A stretch of 64,000 nt of DNA from JAGXLC01 sp964585385 (GCA_964585385.1 CAZPDP010000003.1:62001-126000), one strand, 5' to 3'; shown: positions 46,247 to 56,178, counted from the first letter of the stretch. Notes: generated by a model not told the origin, from the sequence alone. A program made the numbers and translations.

Positions 46247-47623
46247 TTATTCAACCTCAAAGGGTGCATCCGTTTCAATAAACTCAAACTGGGCCGGATC
46301 ACCAGCAGCCGTACATTGATATTTAGCGGTGTATGTAGTTCTTGAGAAGTCATCGTTGAACGTCTCAAAAGTAACCTCATAATAAACTGGTACTCCATTT
46401 GAGGTAGGTTGTGCATCAGGGAACTTCTTCTGAAGCATCACGATAAGCGCACCTCTTGTAGCCATTGGTTCATCAGCCTTATCAAATAGTCGTTCCCACA
46501 TGATAGGCAAAGCTTCTTCAAGAGACAGACCATCGAAGGTTTCTGCATCGAACTCTACACGTTTAGCTAACCTCATATCAAAGTTGACATAATAAGAGTT
46601 GGCTCCTGAGTAGAACTCACCTGTTCCATAATCGTCAACATATTTTGATTCTCTCTCATTAACTATTAACAGGTAGTCTGAAGATTCCATTTCAAACCTG
46701 ACTGTTGGATCAAATATCCATTTTTCCCCGTTGTGGATGAATTGGTTGGTAACCGTTTTTGTTGGATTGAGTTTTGTCCAGCTGCTTCCATCAAATGAGT
46801 ATTGATCAGCTCTAACCTCAACAAAATCACCATTATAATAGTCGTAAACGATTACTTTCATGTCACCCTTCTTGGCGTATGGAAATTTTAATTCAAGGAA
46901 TTTAGGCAAATAATCATCCGGATCAATAGAACCAGAGAAATTGTCATATCCACCCGGCTCTCCCATGGAATCATAATCATCTTCTGAAAGCACATATACG
47001 TTAGGTACAAGGCCCCAGCTACCATCTTTATATTGGTAGTAGTCGGTCATTTCAACCACGTAACCTTTGTAATAATCATAAGTAATTGCTTTCATCTCAC
47101 CATCCTCTGCATTGGGATATTTTTCTGCCAGAAAATCGGGAAGATAATCTTCAGGAGGTGTACTGCTGGAAAAGTTGTCATAATTTCCCGGTTCACCGGA
47201 ACCTTCTCCCATAGAATCATAATCGTCCTCTGTCAATGTATAACTTTCTGCAGAACCAAAAGCTGACAGGTAAGAAGGCTCTCCTTCGTAATAGTCATAG
47301 GTTACATTCGCTACAGAATTTTTATTTAAGGCCATGTATTTATCAGCCAGAAATAAAGGAACGTAATCAGAAGCGGGTCTGTTTTCGCTGAAGCTTTCAT
47401 AATTCTCAATAGCATAAGCTTTTGAAGAATCTTCAGAAGTGGTAGCTTTCGCAAGAGCGAGGTCTTTGATAGTGGAATAATCATTAGATGTAAGTGTATC
47501 TTCTACATTATCATGATAAGGCTCCACAACAGTGTTGTCCAGTTCCTCGTAAATCTCCTCGTTGGGATTACAACCGGCAAGAATAATTCCGGTTAATATC
47601 GCTAGAAATAATACTTTCTTCAT
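46247..47623 (-). CDS. Repeat lipoprotein partnered with a TonB receptor
   Basis: 458 residues, lipobox ILTGIILAGCNPN. Three or four acidic/aromatic units recur: YTLTEDDYDSMGE..GNYDNFSSSTPPEDYLPDFLAEKYPNA..MKAITYDYYKG, then YVLSEDDYDSMGE..., plus more diverged copies at both sides. The C-terminal half is not recognised. It lies 35 bp after a TonB-dependent receptor and shares its terminator, which suggests a substrate-capturing lipoprotein for that receptor (inference). It is not a SusD homologue. Confidence 0.85.
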   Translation of the reverse strand: MKKVLFLAILTGIILAGCNPNEEIYEELDNTVVEPYHDNVEDTLTSNDYSTIKDLALAKATTSEDSSKAYAIENYESFSENRPASDYVPLFLADKYMALNKNSVANVTYDYYEGEPSYLSAFGSAESYTLTEDDYDSMGEGSGEPGNYDNFSSSTPPEDYLPDFLAEKYPNAEDGEMKAITYDYYKGYVVEMTDYYQYKDGSWGLVPNVYVLSEDDYDSMGEPGGYDNFSGSIDPDDYLPKFLELKFPYAKKGDMKVIVYDYYNGDFVEVRADQYSFDGSSWTKLNPTKTVTNQFIHNGEKWIFDPTVRFEMESSDYLLIVNERESKYVDDYGTGEFYSGANSYYVNFDMRLAKRVEFDAETFDGLSLEEALPIMWERLFDKADEPMATRGALIVMLQKKFPDAQPTSNGVPVYYEVTFETFNDDFSRTTYTAKYQCTAAGDPAQFEFIETDAPFEVE

Positions 47624-47658
47624 AATTGTTAATTTATGTATTTCTTCTTGTTCAATGA

Positions 47659-50211
47659 TTAAAATCGTAATTTAAGACCCATATTCCAGGTTCTGCCCCA
47701 TCCATACCATACAGCAGAAGTCTGGGCATTATGGCCTGCACCATCTTTAGCATCGGAAATATATTCCGTATCTAAGATATTATCCACGTTCATGTAAACA
47801 GTTGATTCAAATCCTGCCAGGTCAAAATTGTAACGGGCATTGGCATTTAATAGCTGATATGCCGGCATTTGCCATGAATCAATGCCTTCGGATTCTTCAG
47901 TTGTTCTGTTTTCCACGTCAAAATCAGCAAAGATTTTGTCTGCATGATAGATGTCGGCTCCAATTTTCAGATTAGGCAGAATCTGGTAATTAACAGCGAG
48001 GTAAGCTGTTTGCATTGCAGTGTTACCTCTGTGTACACCTTTTGCGTAAACAGCAGCTCTTCCCTGGAATTCCTGGTCTTCATTGAAAATATCAGCTACA
48101 ACATTGTCGTCCCATTTGTAATCACCTGTAGATACCATACCATTGATATCAAGCTTTTCAATGGGTTTGTAACGCATTTGTAATTCAAGACCCATGTGGA
48201 TTGCGTTCAGACCGGTCAGGTTGGCAAAAACATCACCAATAGTACGGGTAAGTGTTTTATCCATCCATTCAGTACGGTAAGCTGTGAAGTCAGCCTCAAA
48301 TTTGGTAGATCGGAAACCATAACCAAATTCAGTTGACAGAACCTTCTGTAATTTAGCTTCTTCATTGATTTCGTTGGTGTAGTTCTTAAAAATTGTAGTG
48401 AAAAAAGGTGCTCTGGTAAAATAACCACCGTTTACAAATACATTATGGTTTTTGTTTATGTTGTAGTTGAAACCACCTTTAACACTGTAGGTTAAGAAGT
48501 TTTCCCATTCAGATTTCTGGTTGCCCGGTTCGTACTGGAAGAAGTCAACTCTTCTGTATGATTTATTAGAAACTGTTGTTGAAAGGAATCCGGAATAGGT
48601 TTCTGTTACGTATTCCCCTTGCAGGAATATACCTTCTCTGAGTACTTCACCAAGGTTGTAATAACTGAATTTATCACCTTCCTGGAGAGGAGTAGAAGCA
48701 GGCCTGTTGATATTGGCATTATCAAGGAAATAATCTCCACCCAGCAGGTCGGTAACTTCTCTGTAGTGGTATCCTTTATAGTATCTTCCGTCAAATCCAG
48801 CAGTAATATTGATGTTTGCATATTTCGTGTTAAATGTGGAAAGGACGCCATACCAGTCGTGCTCATTCTTTGCCATAGCCATAACAGCTTTGGAGCCTGT
48901 AGCAGATGCAGCGTTTTCTTCTATGACAGCGCCAAAATCAACAAATCCTTCTGGTGTAAGTTTTGTAATGGCATACGGTTCGCCGCTTGGGTACTGGAAT
49001 TCCAGCCAGTGATCTTTTTCACCTTCAACTCTTCTTCCTCCGCCTCTGCCAAATGAAGCATAAGTAGAGGTGTGAAGAGAAGTATTGTTGTTTATTTTCC
49101 AGTAGTGGTTCAAATAGAACTGAGGCTTGTGGTATTGGTTATAAGCATATCCGGAAGTATAAATTTCGCCGTTTCTATAGCCATAATCGGAATTGTATCG
49201 AATACCTCTGTCATGTTCACGGTATTCCTGGATTAAGTGTGGGCTGCTTCTCTGGTTGTGCCATTGAGGAGCTCCGAATCCGGTGAGTGAAAGTCTGTGA
49301 CTGCTGTTGATCCTTTTAGAAATGTTGAAAAAGTAAGACCAGGATTCAAAATTTGTTGCGTCTACAAAACCGTTTCCACTGCTTTTGCTACCCATTAATG
49401 TAACAGCCCAGTCATTGTCCATTAATCCGGTTGAAAGATTAAAGCTGGTTTTGGAATACGCATCGTTCCCTATGGCCTGGTAAACAGTCCCGCCTTGTTT
49501 GGCATCGGTTGACCTGGTAACAATGTTCATGGTACCACCCACAGATGAAATGGCAAGTTTGGAAGCCCCAAGTCCTCTTTGTACCTGGATGGTTTTTGTT
49601 ACATCTGCCAGGTTTGCCCAGTTACTCCAGTAAACAGAACCGTTTTCCATGTCGTTTACAGGTACACCATTGATTAATACAGCTACGTTCTTCTGGCTGA
49701 ATCCCCTGATATTTATCCTGGAATCACCAAAGCCTCCTCCTTGTTTAGTCGCATAAACACTCGGAGTACTTTTCAATAGTTCCGGAAGTTCTTTAGTACC
49801 AAGCTTTTCTTCGATTTCGATAGGCTGAACTTTGGAAACTGAAACAGGTGTTTCCCTGTCTTTCGCAAAGTCGGCCACTACTCTTACTTCATCCAGACCG
49901 ATGGCATCGGGTTCTAATCCGATTGTACCCAGGTCAGTAACTTCACCGTCGTTAACATTTACTTCGACTTCCTTTTTGATGTAGCCTACGTAGGTGAATT
50001 CTACCACTTGATTGCCCGGCTCGGCCATCAGGGAGAAACTCCCATCAAGTGCGGTTGCAGTACCAAAGGTTGTACCCTTAATGACTACAGTTGCTCCGAT
50101 TAGAGGATTGCCATCCTCAGCATCAGTAACTTTCCCTTTAATGGTACCTTGCGAGAAGGCCGCATGGAAAGAGAATAATAATAAAAATACGATTAACCAC
50201 TTTTGATTCAT
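47659..50211 (-). CDS. TonB-dependent outer-membrane receptor
   Basis: 850 residues: signal peptide (MNQKWLIVFLLLFSFHAAFS), carboxypeptidase-regulatory-like domain (GTIKGKVTDAEDGNPLIGAT), plug (KELPELLKSTPSVYATKQGG..INIRGFSQKNVAVLINGVP) and a C-terminal barrel ending in aromatic RF. No SusD gene follows; instead a repeat lipoprotein does. The receptor probably imports a TonB/ExbB-driven ligand such as a metal chelate or oligomer; the ligand cannot be inferred. No riboswitch was recognised upstream. Confidence 0.95.
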   Translation of the reverse strand: MNQKWLIVFLLLFSFHAAFSQGTIKGKVTDAEDGNPLIGATVVIKGTTFGTATALDGSFSLMAEPGNQVVEFTYVGYIKKEVEVNVNDGEVTDLGTIGLEPDAIGLDEVRVVADFAKDRETPVSVSKVQPIEIEEKLGTKELPELLKSTPSVYATKQGGGFGDSRINIRGFSQKNVAVLINGVPVNDMENGSVYWSNWANLADVTKTIQVQRGLGASKLAISSVGGTMNIVTRSTDAKQGGTVYQAIGNDAYSKTSFNLSTGLMDNDWAVTLMGSKSSGNGFVDATNFESWSYFFNISKRINSSHRLSLTGFGAPQWHNQRSSPHLIQEYREHDRGIRYNSDYGYRNGEIYTSGYAYNQYHKPQFYLNHYWKINNNTSLHTSTYASFGRGGGRRVEGEKDHWLEFQYPSGEPYAITKLTPEGFVDFGAVIEENAASATGSKAVMAMAKNEHDWYGVLSTFNTKYANINITAGFDGRYYKGYHYREVTDLLGGDYFLDNANINRPASTPLQEGDKFSYYNLGEVLREGIFLQGEYVTETYSGFLSTTVSNKSYRRVDFFQYEPGNQKSEWENFLTYSVKGGFNYNINKNHNVFVNGGYFTRAPFFTTIFKNYTNEINEEAKLQKVLSTEFGYGFRSTKFEADFTAYRTEWMDKTLTRTIGDVFANLTGLNAIHMGLELQMRYKPIEKLDINGMVSTGDYKWDDNVVADIFNEDQEFQGRAAVYAKGVHRGNTAMQTAYLAVNYQILPNLKIGADIYHADKIFADFDVENRTTEESEGIDSWQMPAYQLLNANARYNFDLAGFESTVYMNVDNILDTEYISDAKDGAGHNAQTSAVWYGWGRTWNMGLKLRF

Positions 50212-50599
50212 AGCATAAAATTTAGATTGTTTGAATGTGTTTTTTAAGCAAATATAAAATTATTTGAATAGGACTTATTTATAATTTCTTAAGATTAATT
50301 AACATTTTTTAAGAAATTTCAATTCATTGATAAATAGATATTTATGAGTGTTTTGCAAGCTCTTTTTTTATCATTTTAACAATATTGTTCATTTCTTTTC
50401 ATTGTTTGTTAGAATACTTAAGTATAAATACCCCGGTATAATGCTTTAATTAAGTGTCGCAAAATAATAGAAATCAAGGGCAGGGAAGGTTAATTATTGA
50501 TTAAATAAATGTTATTTTTGAGCGAAAATCGATCCATTTGGATTTTAATTTCTATAATTAACTGATTATCATATTTTCGGATAAAAGAAGGCATTTTTA
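50212..50599. other. AT-rich spacer upstream of the TonB receptor
   Basis: 388 bp without a gene. It holds the minus-strand -7 element at 50249-50256; no structured leader or riboswitch-like conserved motif was recognised. Confidence 0.5.
50249..50256 (-). promoter_or_regulatory. -7 element (TATATTTG) for the TonB receptor operon
   Basis: Exact TAnnTTTG on the minus strand, 37 bp before the ATG at 50211. Confidence 0.55.
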
Positions 50600-51841
50600 T
50601 TATCGGTTAAAGTCCTTCATTGTATTTTGAATCGATGTTTTTTTTCCGTTTTTATAGGCTACTACGAACGCACCTGGTGTGCAAATTATATCCCTTAATC
50701 CGGAGGCATCTGCATAATTCCTGAAATTGCCGACGCTGTATTTATACCATTGTTCTTCAGAGGATTCATAAACAATACGATCGCCACAGTATATTTGGGA
50801 CAATTTTGTTGGTGAAAGCTTATTTCTGCTTGCTGCAATCTGTACTTTGAAAATCAAAGCAGGGTTTTTAGGTAGTGTGTTTGTGATATTAATTTTTGGA
50901 CATTGTTTATATTGATTTTTTATCCTGTAGGCGTTGAGCCTTTGGTTTCCTTTATAGGCAACTTCAAATGCGCCTTCAACATCTATTGATTTTTTTAACC
51001 TTGTGGCATGTTCATAGGCTTGACATAATCCGATGGAATATCTGTGCCAACCGTCCCCGTAGTTCTTTACAATACGCTTGTTGCCGGCATAGATTTGCTG
51101 AAGTTTTTTTTCATCCAGCGGAACTCTGCTTGCTGCAATCTGAACACGAAAAATGACCTCATCTGGCTTTTCGTTTTTTTCTTGAATTCCGGGAGCGACT
51201 GTTTCAGTCTTTTTTTGTTTCTCTTCTGCCGATTCTTCAATCTCCGTTTCAGTTTCAGGTGTTTTCTGTTTGGTTTCTTCGTAGCGGAATTCTTCAATAA
51301 TTTGTTCTCTCAACGCTATCTCTTCTTTATAATCTTCAAAATCCATAAGGTATTTAATGTACCTGAATGGAATGGTATCATTTTCCTTTGCATTGTTGAG
51401 TTCATGATAGAATTTGTAATTGCTGTACTTTTCTTTTAATTGCCTGTTGATTGCACTTAGGTGAGCCCGGGAGATTACCACAGAATCTTCTTTGGGATTT
51501 GAGCTTCTTGAGAAAAGGGAGTCTGCCACTTTATTGAGTTTAGAGTCCGGGAAGTAGTCCAGCAATTGCATAAAAAAGTCAAAAGTTAGAGTATCACCAA
51601 CATTGATAGATTTGAGAGGTTCGTACGCTGGAGTCTCCTTTTTAGAGGAGGTTAATTCTTTATTGAGCTGTGTGTAAATTATTTCTGAAATAATAATTTT
51701 TCTCACAGTATCTTTTTTCGTTTTCTCACTGGCAGAAGAATTATAATTGACAGAGAAGGCTTCATTTCCTGGTAGTTGAAGAGACAGGAAAAACAAGGTG
51801 AGGAGAAAAAACAGACAGCCTGCCTTGAACAACGAATTCAT
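50600..51841 (-). CDS. SPOR-like double-repeat envelope protein
   Basis: 413 residues, N-terminal signal anchor, a charged low-complexity linker (EEKQKKTETVAPGIQEK), then two similar C-terminal units (about 230-310 and 335-405): FRVQIAASRVPLDEKKLQQIY..WHRYSIG and FKVQIAASRNKLSPTKLSQIY..WYKYSVGNF..GAFVVAYKNG. This matches SPOR-domain architecture, so binding to denuded peptidoglycan during division or remodelling is likely, though exact SPOR membership needs a profile search. Confidence 0.78.
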   Translation of the reverse strand: MNSLFKAGCLFFLLTLFFLSLQLPGNEAFSVNYNSSASEKTKKDTVRKIIISEIIYTQLNKELTSSKKETPAYEPLKSINVGDTLTFDFFMQLLDYFPDSKLNKVADSLFSRSSNPKEDSVVISRAHLSAINRQLKEKYSNYKFYHELNNAKENDTIPFRYIKYLMDFEDYKEEIALREQIIEEFRYEETKQKTPETETEIEESAEEKQKKTETVAPGIQEKNEKPDEVIFRVQIAASRVPLDEKKLQQIYAGNKRIVKNYGDGWHRYSIGLCQAYEHATRLKKSIDVEGAFEVAYKGNQRLNAYRIKNQYKQCPKINITNTLPKNPALIFKVQIAASRNKLSPTKLSQIYCGDRIVYESSEEQWYKYSVGNFRNYADASGLRDIICTPGAFVVAYKNGKKTSIQNTMKDFNR

Positions 51842-51956
51842 ACAATTGAGTTTAATACGCTATAAATATCTCAAAATATAAAATATAATAACATGAGACA
51901 AATAAATTCTTTCAGTTCATTTGTTATACGATATTTTGACAAGGTAATTATTCGGT

Positions 51957-53186
51957 TCAGAAAAATATCTTTTCAATTATTATATCGGTCGCCCCTGCAT
52001 TTTTCTTTATATACTTTTCTGCTGAAGCCCCTGCATTTTTGAGGGTTTTCTTATTATTCAGCAGATTTTTCAGGGTGTTTTTCAACGAGGGGTAATCCTG
52101 GATGGTAAACCCTCCACCCATATCTATCAATCCTTTAGCTTCTTTAAACTTATCATGATTGGGGCCAAATATCACAGGTATACCCCATGTGGCTGCTTCC
52201 AGGAGATTATGTATTCCTTTTCCAAAGCCACCGCCGATATAGGCAATGTCTCCGTATCGATACAGTGAAGCAAGCAATCCAATACTATCGATGATGAGAA
52301 TATCGGTTCCGGCTATGTTGTTTTCATTTGCTTGCGAATACTTCAGGGTTTTAAAGTCGGCGAGCTCTTCCTGAATTCTTTGAATATTCGAAGGGTGAAC
52401 TTCATGAGGCGCTACCACCATCTTAAAAGGTATATTGCTTTCCCTGTAATACCTGAAAAGCAGTTCTTCATCCTTTTTCCATGAGCTTCCGGCAATGAAC
52501 AGGAATTCATTTCCCCTTAATTGCTCAACCAATGGCAATTCCTTTGCATTTTTCACGATGTCTATAACTCTGTCAAGACGGGTATCACCTGATAAAGTAA
52601 TGTTTTTATATCCGTAATATTCCAATAATTTGAACGAATTGTAGTCCTGGATAAAAAAATGGTCAAACCAATCCAGCATTTTTCTGAAACTTTTGCCATA
52701 CCATTTAAAGAAATACTGGTCTTTACGGAACATGCCGGAGACCATATAAGTTTCCACCTTTTTCCTGTGTAGTTCTCTCATGAAGAAATACCAGAATTCG
52801 TATTTTACAAAAAATGCTTTTTCAGGTTTGGCTTTTTCCAGAAATTTCCTTGCATTGCGAGGAGTATCAAATGGGAAGTAGGTTACAAAATCTGCGTAAT
52901 CATAGTTTTTTCGAATCTCGTAACCGGAGGGGGAGAAAAAAGTCAGCAATATTTTATAGTGTGGTGTGTTTTTTTTAATCTCCTGGATAATGGGTCTTCC
53001 CTGTTCAAACTCACCCAATGAAGCGCAATGAAACCAAATGACCTTATCCTTTGCATCGATCCTGTCCAGGACTTTCCAGGTTTCTTTGTTTCCCTTAGCG
53101 AGTTTGCGTGCTTTTGCATTGAAAAGGCTTCCAAGGCGCACAAGCCATGCAAATATGATTATCCCGGTATGATATAAAACGGTCAT
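51957..53186 (-). CDS. waaA: 3-deoxy-D-manno-octulosonic acid (Kdo) transferase
   Basis: 409 residues from ATG 53186; an in-frame TTG at 53213 lies upstream of the -7 element and is unlikely. N-terminal membrane anchor, catalytic Glu in CASLGEFEQGRP, TFFSPSGYE, and C-terminal GGGFGKGIHNLLEAATWGIPV with FGPNHDKFKEA for CMP-Kdo binding. GT30 enzyme that adds Kdo to lipid A precursor, confirming LPS synthesis. Confidence 0.94.
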   Translation of the reverse strand: MTVLYHTGIIIFAWLVRLGSLFNAKARKLAKGNKETWKVLDRIDAKDKVIWFHCASLGEFEQGRPIIQEIKKNTPHYKILLTFFSPSGYEIRKNYDYADFVTYFPFDTPRNARKFLEKAKPEKAFFVKYEFWYFFMRELHRKKVETYMVSGMFRKDQYFFKWYGKSFRKMLDWFDHFFIQDYNSFKLLEYYGYKNITLSGDTRLDRVIDIVKNAKELPLVEQLRGNEFLFIAGSSWKKDEELLFRYYRESNIPFKMVVAPHEVHPSNIQRIQEELADFKTLKYSQANENNIAGTDILIIDSIGLLASLYRYGDIAYIGGGFGKGIHNLLEAATWGIPVIFGPNHDKFKEAKGLIDMGGGFTIQDYPSLKNTLKNLLNNKKTLKNAGASAEKYIKKNAGATDIIIEKIFF

Positions 53187-53199
53187 GCAACTTTTTCTG

Positions 53200-53207
53200 C
53201 AAAAGTA
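53200..53207 (-). promoter_or_regulatory. -7 element (TACTTTTG) for waaA
   Basis: Exact TAnnTTTG match only 13 bp before the ATG, so the transcript would have a leader of about 5-10 nt. Confidence 0.45.
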
Positions 53208-53617
53208 AAACAAATCATTTCATTTTATTTCCCGGATAAGCAATTATCTTATAATGACTTTTTGGATTTGATTGGTCAATGAAGTTTTTTTAACAGGATT
53301 ATTTAGCCCGAATAATTAACTTCGTTGAGGGCTTCGCCGTTCAGGAATTATTCCTGTCTCCGAAAACTTTCCCTGCATACCTTTCTTGATATAATATGCC
53401 CAGTTGATTGATTTATAATCCGTTATATCTGTGTTTAAGTTTTGCCGGGAATCTAAATTACGGCTATAAGGTGGATAAAATTTCATTTTTTTTTGATAGT
53501 TTGAAATATTTTATATTTTTAACAATTCAAATAAGCGATTTCTTGGTACCCTATAACCCTAAAATTTCCCTTAGGCCTTCAGTAAAAACCTGGAGGTCTT
53601 TTTTATTCTGGCAGAAT
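53208..53617. other. AT-rich spacer between waaA and the acyltransferase
   Basis: About 410 bp without a recognised gene. A short open frame at 53408 on the plus strand has no ribosome-binding site, signal or family resemblance and was not called. Confidence 0.5.
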
Positions 53618-54331
53618 TTAGTTTTGCAGGGGCTTCTGAATAATATTCTCCAGCTTTTTTGCCAATTTTCTGAAATCCTCTGAATCAATGTTTTCTGTTT
53701 TGATGGGAGGGTGGATAGTTACTCTAATCTTCCCGGGCTTTAAAAGCGACCTTTCTTCCAGCAAACGATAGGATCCATCAATCGTTACAGGGACAATATA
53801 AATGTTTTTAGAGGGGAGCAAACTGATACCACCTGTTTTAAAATTTCGCATCTTTTGGCTTTTGCTCCGTGTTCCCTCAGGAAATATAACCAGGGGTTTG
53901 TTTTTCTCGATTTTGTCGATTCGTTGTTTCATTTTATCTATGGAATCTGATGGCTTCCTCCTGTCAATGATTACACATCCTAATGCGTGCATCCAGATGT
54001 TAATAACCGGGATATTGTTTAGCTCCTTTTTGGCAGCAAAACCAATTTGCCTGGGCAGGGCATCAACTAGTACAGGTATGTCAAGATAGCTCTGGTGGTT
54101 GCTGATGAAACAGATTTTTTTTGATGCAGGAATGTTTTTAATCCCTTCCACAGATGTCTTTATTCCTCCTGCCTTAAACATCAATTTTACTCCATATTTC
54201 GCATAATGTTTTATAAAGAAGGAAGCCGCTTTCCATGAGAACAATTTTAAGATATGGAAAACCGGCAGAAAAGCTACCGAAACAAGCATGATGATCCAAA
54301 AGAATATTGCCAGGAGGATGGTGCGGAACAT
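53618..54331 (-). CDS. 1-acyl-sn-glycerol-3-phosphate acyltransferase (PlsC-type)
   Basis: 237 residues. N-terminal membrane segment, then the acyltransferase motifs NHQSYLDIPVL (NHxxxxD) and VIFPEGTRSKS (FPEGTRS). Makes phosphatidic acid from lysophosphatidate; a lipid A-type or ornithine-lipid acyltransferase is a less likely option. Divergent from the fetAB-type transporter. Confidence 0.92.
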   Translation of the reverse strand: MFRTILLAIFFWIIMLVSVAFLPVFHILKLFSWKAASFFIKHYAKYGVKLMFKAGGIKTSVEGIKNIPASKKICFISNHQSYLDIPVLVDALPRQIGFAAKKELNNIPVINIWMHALGCVIIDRRKPSDSIDKMKQRIDKIEKNKPLVIFPEGTRSKSQKMRNFKTGGISLLPSKNIYIVPVTIDGSYRLLEERSLLKPGKIRVTIHPPIKTENIDSEDFRKLAKKLENIIQKPLQN

Positions 54332-54358
54332 GGATTATTATTTTTAATGAATTCGTAA

Positions 54359-54366
54359 TAAATTTG
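54359..54366 (+). promoter_or_regulatory. -7 element (TAAATTTG) for the fetAB-type operon
   Basis: Exact TAnnTTTG match, 73 bp before the ATG at 54439. Confidence 0.45.
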
Positions 54367-54438
54367 AAAAGATGAGAACATATCTCATGCTTCATTGTCG
54401 TAAAATTAAAACAAATTGTGCACAACCACTAGGATATT

Positions 54439-55074
54439 ATGATTCATATTGATAATCTTACCATTGGTTTTGATGATATAGCAATAATCGAAAATTTTAA
54501 TGCTTCCATAAAAAAGGGGGAACATGTGGTTTTTACAGGTGGTTCAGGTATTGGAAAAACAACACTTCTCAATACCCTGCTTGGGTTTGTTCCTTTTGAG
54601 AAAGGGAATATCTCGATGCTAGGAATGCCTTTAAATAAAGAAAACATTCATGCCATAAGAAAAGAGTTGGCCTATATACCGCAGGAAGTAACACCTCCCT
54701 ATGAAATCATCCGGGATATTTTCTTTGAACCCTTTACTTTTAAAAGAAACAGAACGATACGCCCTACTGAAAGCGAAACACAGGATTTGCTCCATCAATT
54801 AGGATTACCCAATACCATTCTCGGGAAAACGATAAACGAGGTATCCGGCGGACAAAAACAACGCATTATGCTTGCTTCCGCATTTCTACTAAAGAAAACC
54901 ATCCTCATTCTGGACGAACCCACTACCGGACTGGATGAAAATAATATTGAGCGGGTGACTGAATGGCTGAAACAACAAAAAGGACTTACAATCCTGTCCA
55001 CTTCTCATCATCGTAAATGGATTGCTCACGCTGACAAATCATACAATCTTGAAGATTATGGAAAAAACGCTTGA
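54439..55074 (+). CDS. fetA: ABC transporter ATP-binding protein (FetA-like)
   Basis: 211 residues. Walker A GGSGIGKTT, signature VSGGQKQR, Walker B ILILDEPTTGLD, H-loop TSHHRK. Short ATPase of the FetA (YbbL) type. Its last 17 bases overlap the start of the permease gene, so translation is coupled. The pair is known in Escherichia coli as an iron exporter linked to oxidative stress; other roles remain possible here. Confidence 0.88.
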   Translation: MIHIDNLTIGFDDIAIIENFNASIKKGEHVVFTGGSGIGKTTLLNTLLGFVPFEKGNISMLGMPLNKENIHAIRKELAYIPQEVTPPYEIIRDIFFEPFTFKRNRTIRPTESETQDLLHQLGLPNTILGKTINEVSGGQKQRIMLASAFLLKKTILILDEPTTGLDENNIERVTEWLKQQKGLTILSTSHHRKWIAHADKSYNLEDYGKNA

Positions 55075-55846
55075 CATTAGTTATTTTAATCTGTTCCTGG
55101 GTTACCTGCTTATCATTATTCCGGTAGTCATATTCTATATTTACCGAACGGGGCTGGTAAAAGACAGTCTTATCTCCATTTTAAGAATGACTATACAGCT
55201 TTTCCTTGTCGGACTGTATCTCGAAGTGCTTTTCGAATACAACAATGCATGGATCAATTCTGCGTGGTGGATTATTATGATAGTCGTTGCCTCGTTTACC
55301 ATTGTAAGAAGGGCGTCTTTAAAAAGAAAATTCTTTCTCATCCCTTTACTGCTTTCACTTACCATAAGCTTAATTCTTATTGATGTGTATTTTCTTGGTC
55401 TGATCATTCGTTTGGATTATCTTTTCGAATCAAGGTATTTTATTCCCATCAGCGGCATACTGCTTGGAAACTGCTTAAAAACGAATGTTTTGGGGCTGAG
55501 TACTTTTTATCAGAAGTTGAATAGAGAGAAGAACCTTCACCGGTATTACCTGGCTAACGGTGCTACCATGAATGAGTCTTTGCGGCCATTCATGAAAGAG
55601 GCGCTTAGGACTGCCTTCAATCCCCTCATAGCTAGCATAACGGTTATCGGCCTGATCTCTTTACCCGGTATGATGACCGGTCAGATTTTAGGAGGTTCCA
55701 GTCCGAATGTGGCCATTAAATACCAGATTATGCTTATGCTTACAATTTTTGTTTCCACGGTTTTAACGGTGTACTTAACCATTATTATTTCTAACCGCTT
55801 TGTATTTGATGAATATGGAAATCTGAAAAAAGGCGTGCTGAAGTGA
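55058..55846 (+). CDS. fetB: FetB/UPF0014-family ABC permease
   Basis: 262 residues from ATG 55058 (the TTG at 55022 lies inside fetA). Six or seven hydrophobic segments; family signatures RMTIQLFLVGLYLE, FTIVRRASLK, RYFIPISGILLGN, LSLPGMMTGQILGG are present. Functions with the upstream ATPase. Downstream is a degenerate CACAGAG hairpin. Confidence 0.92.
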   Translation: MEKTLDISYFNLFLGYLLIIIPVVIFYIYRTGLVKDSLISILRMTIQLFLVGLYLEVLFEYNNAWINSAWWIIMIVVASFTIVRRASLKRKFFLIPLLLSLTISLILIDVYFLGLIIRLDYLFESRYFIPISGILLGNCLKTNVLGLSTFYQKLNREKNLHRYYLANGATMNESLRPFMKEALRTAFNPLIASITVIGLISLPGMMTGQILGGSSPNVAIKYQIMLMLTIFVSTVLTVYLTIIISNRFVFDEYGNLKKGVLK

Positions 55847-55880
55847 TATCAGGTCAAATCATTCCATTCAGCACCTTTTA

Positions 55881-55949
55881 AAACCACAGAGGCAAGAAGA
55901 GAATACACAGAGAACCATAGAGTCGCTTCTCCCCAATTCTCTGCGGTTT
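55881..55949 (+). repeat. Degenerate AAACCACAGAG..CTCTGCGGTTT hairpin (cassette remnant)
   Basis: The 11-bp arms pair with one mismatch and match the outer arms of the AACCACAGAG hairpin in cassettes A-D. The other cassette parts are missing. It lies in the 330-bp fetB-lysS spacer. Confidence 0.7.
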
Positions 55950-56118
55950 CAAAACTTTGAACCCGGGGATACGTTTGAACCACCAGCCCCGCTCTATCGA
56001 CAGGGAAAGCTTATTCATCCCTGACGGGAGGTTGGATGAGAGTAAAAGAAACAATCTTTAAAATACAGAACTACCCTAAAGATTTAACTCACTATCCATA
56101 AAATTAATATCGTTTTAA

Positions 56119-56151
56119 TTGGTCTTAAGCCACCTAAAAATTCTATCTTTG
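56119..56151 (+). promoter_or_regulatory. Complete Bacteroidota promoter for lysS (TTG-N22-TATCTTTG)
   Basis: TTG at 56119-56121, 22-bp spacer, TATCTTTG at 56144-56151. Both boxes and the spacing fit the TTG-N17-23-TAnnTTTG consensus. The leader to ATG 56179 is about 20 nt. Confidence 0.75.
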
Positions 56152-56178
56152 CAAAAATTTATAAAAAACCGAAGAATT

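Noticed and set aside
50212..50599. Cobalamin or other riboswitch upstream of the TonB receptor
   Set aside because: The -7 element lies only 37 bp before the ATG, leaving no room for a riboswitch, and no conserved box was recognised.
53408..53683. Small gene in the waaA-plsC spacer
   Set aside because: No ribosome-binding site, runs into the acyltransferase gene on the other strand, and has no recognisable features.
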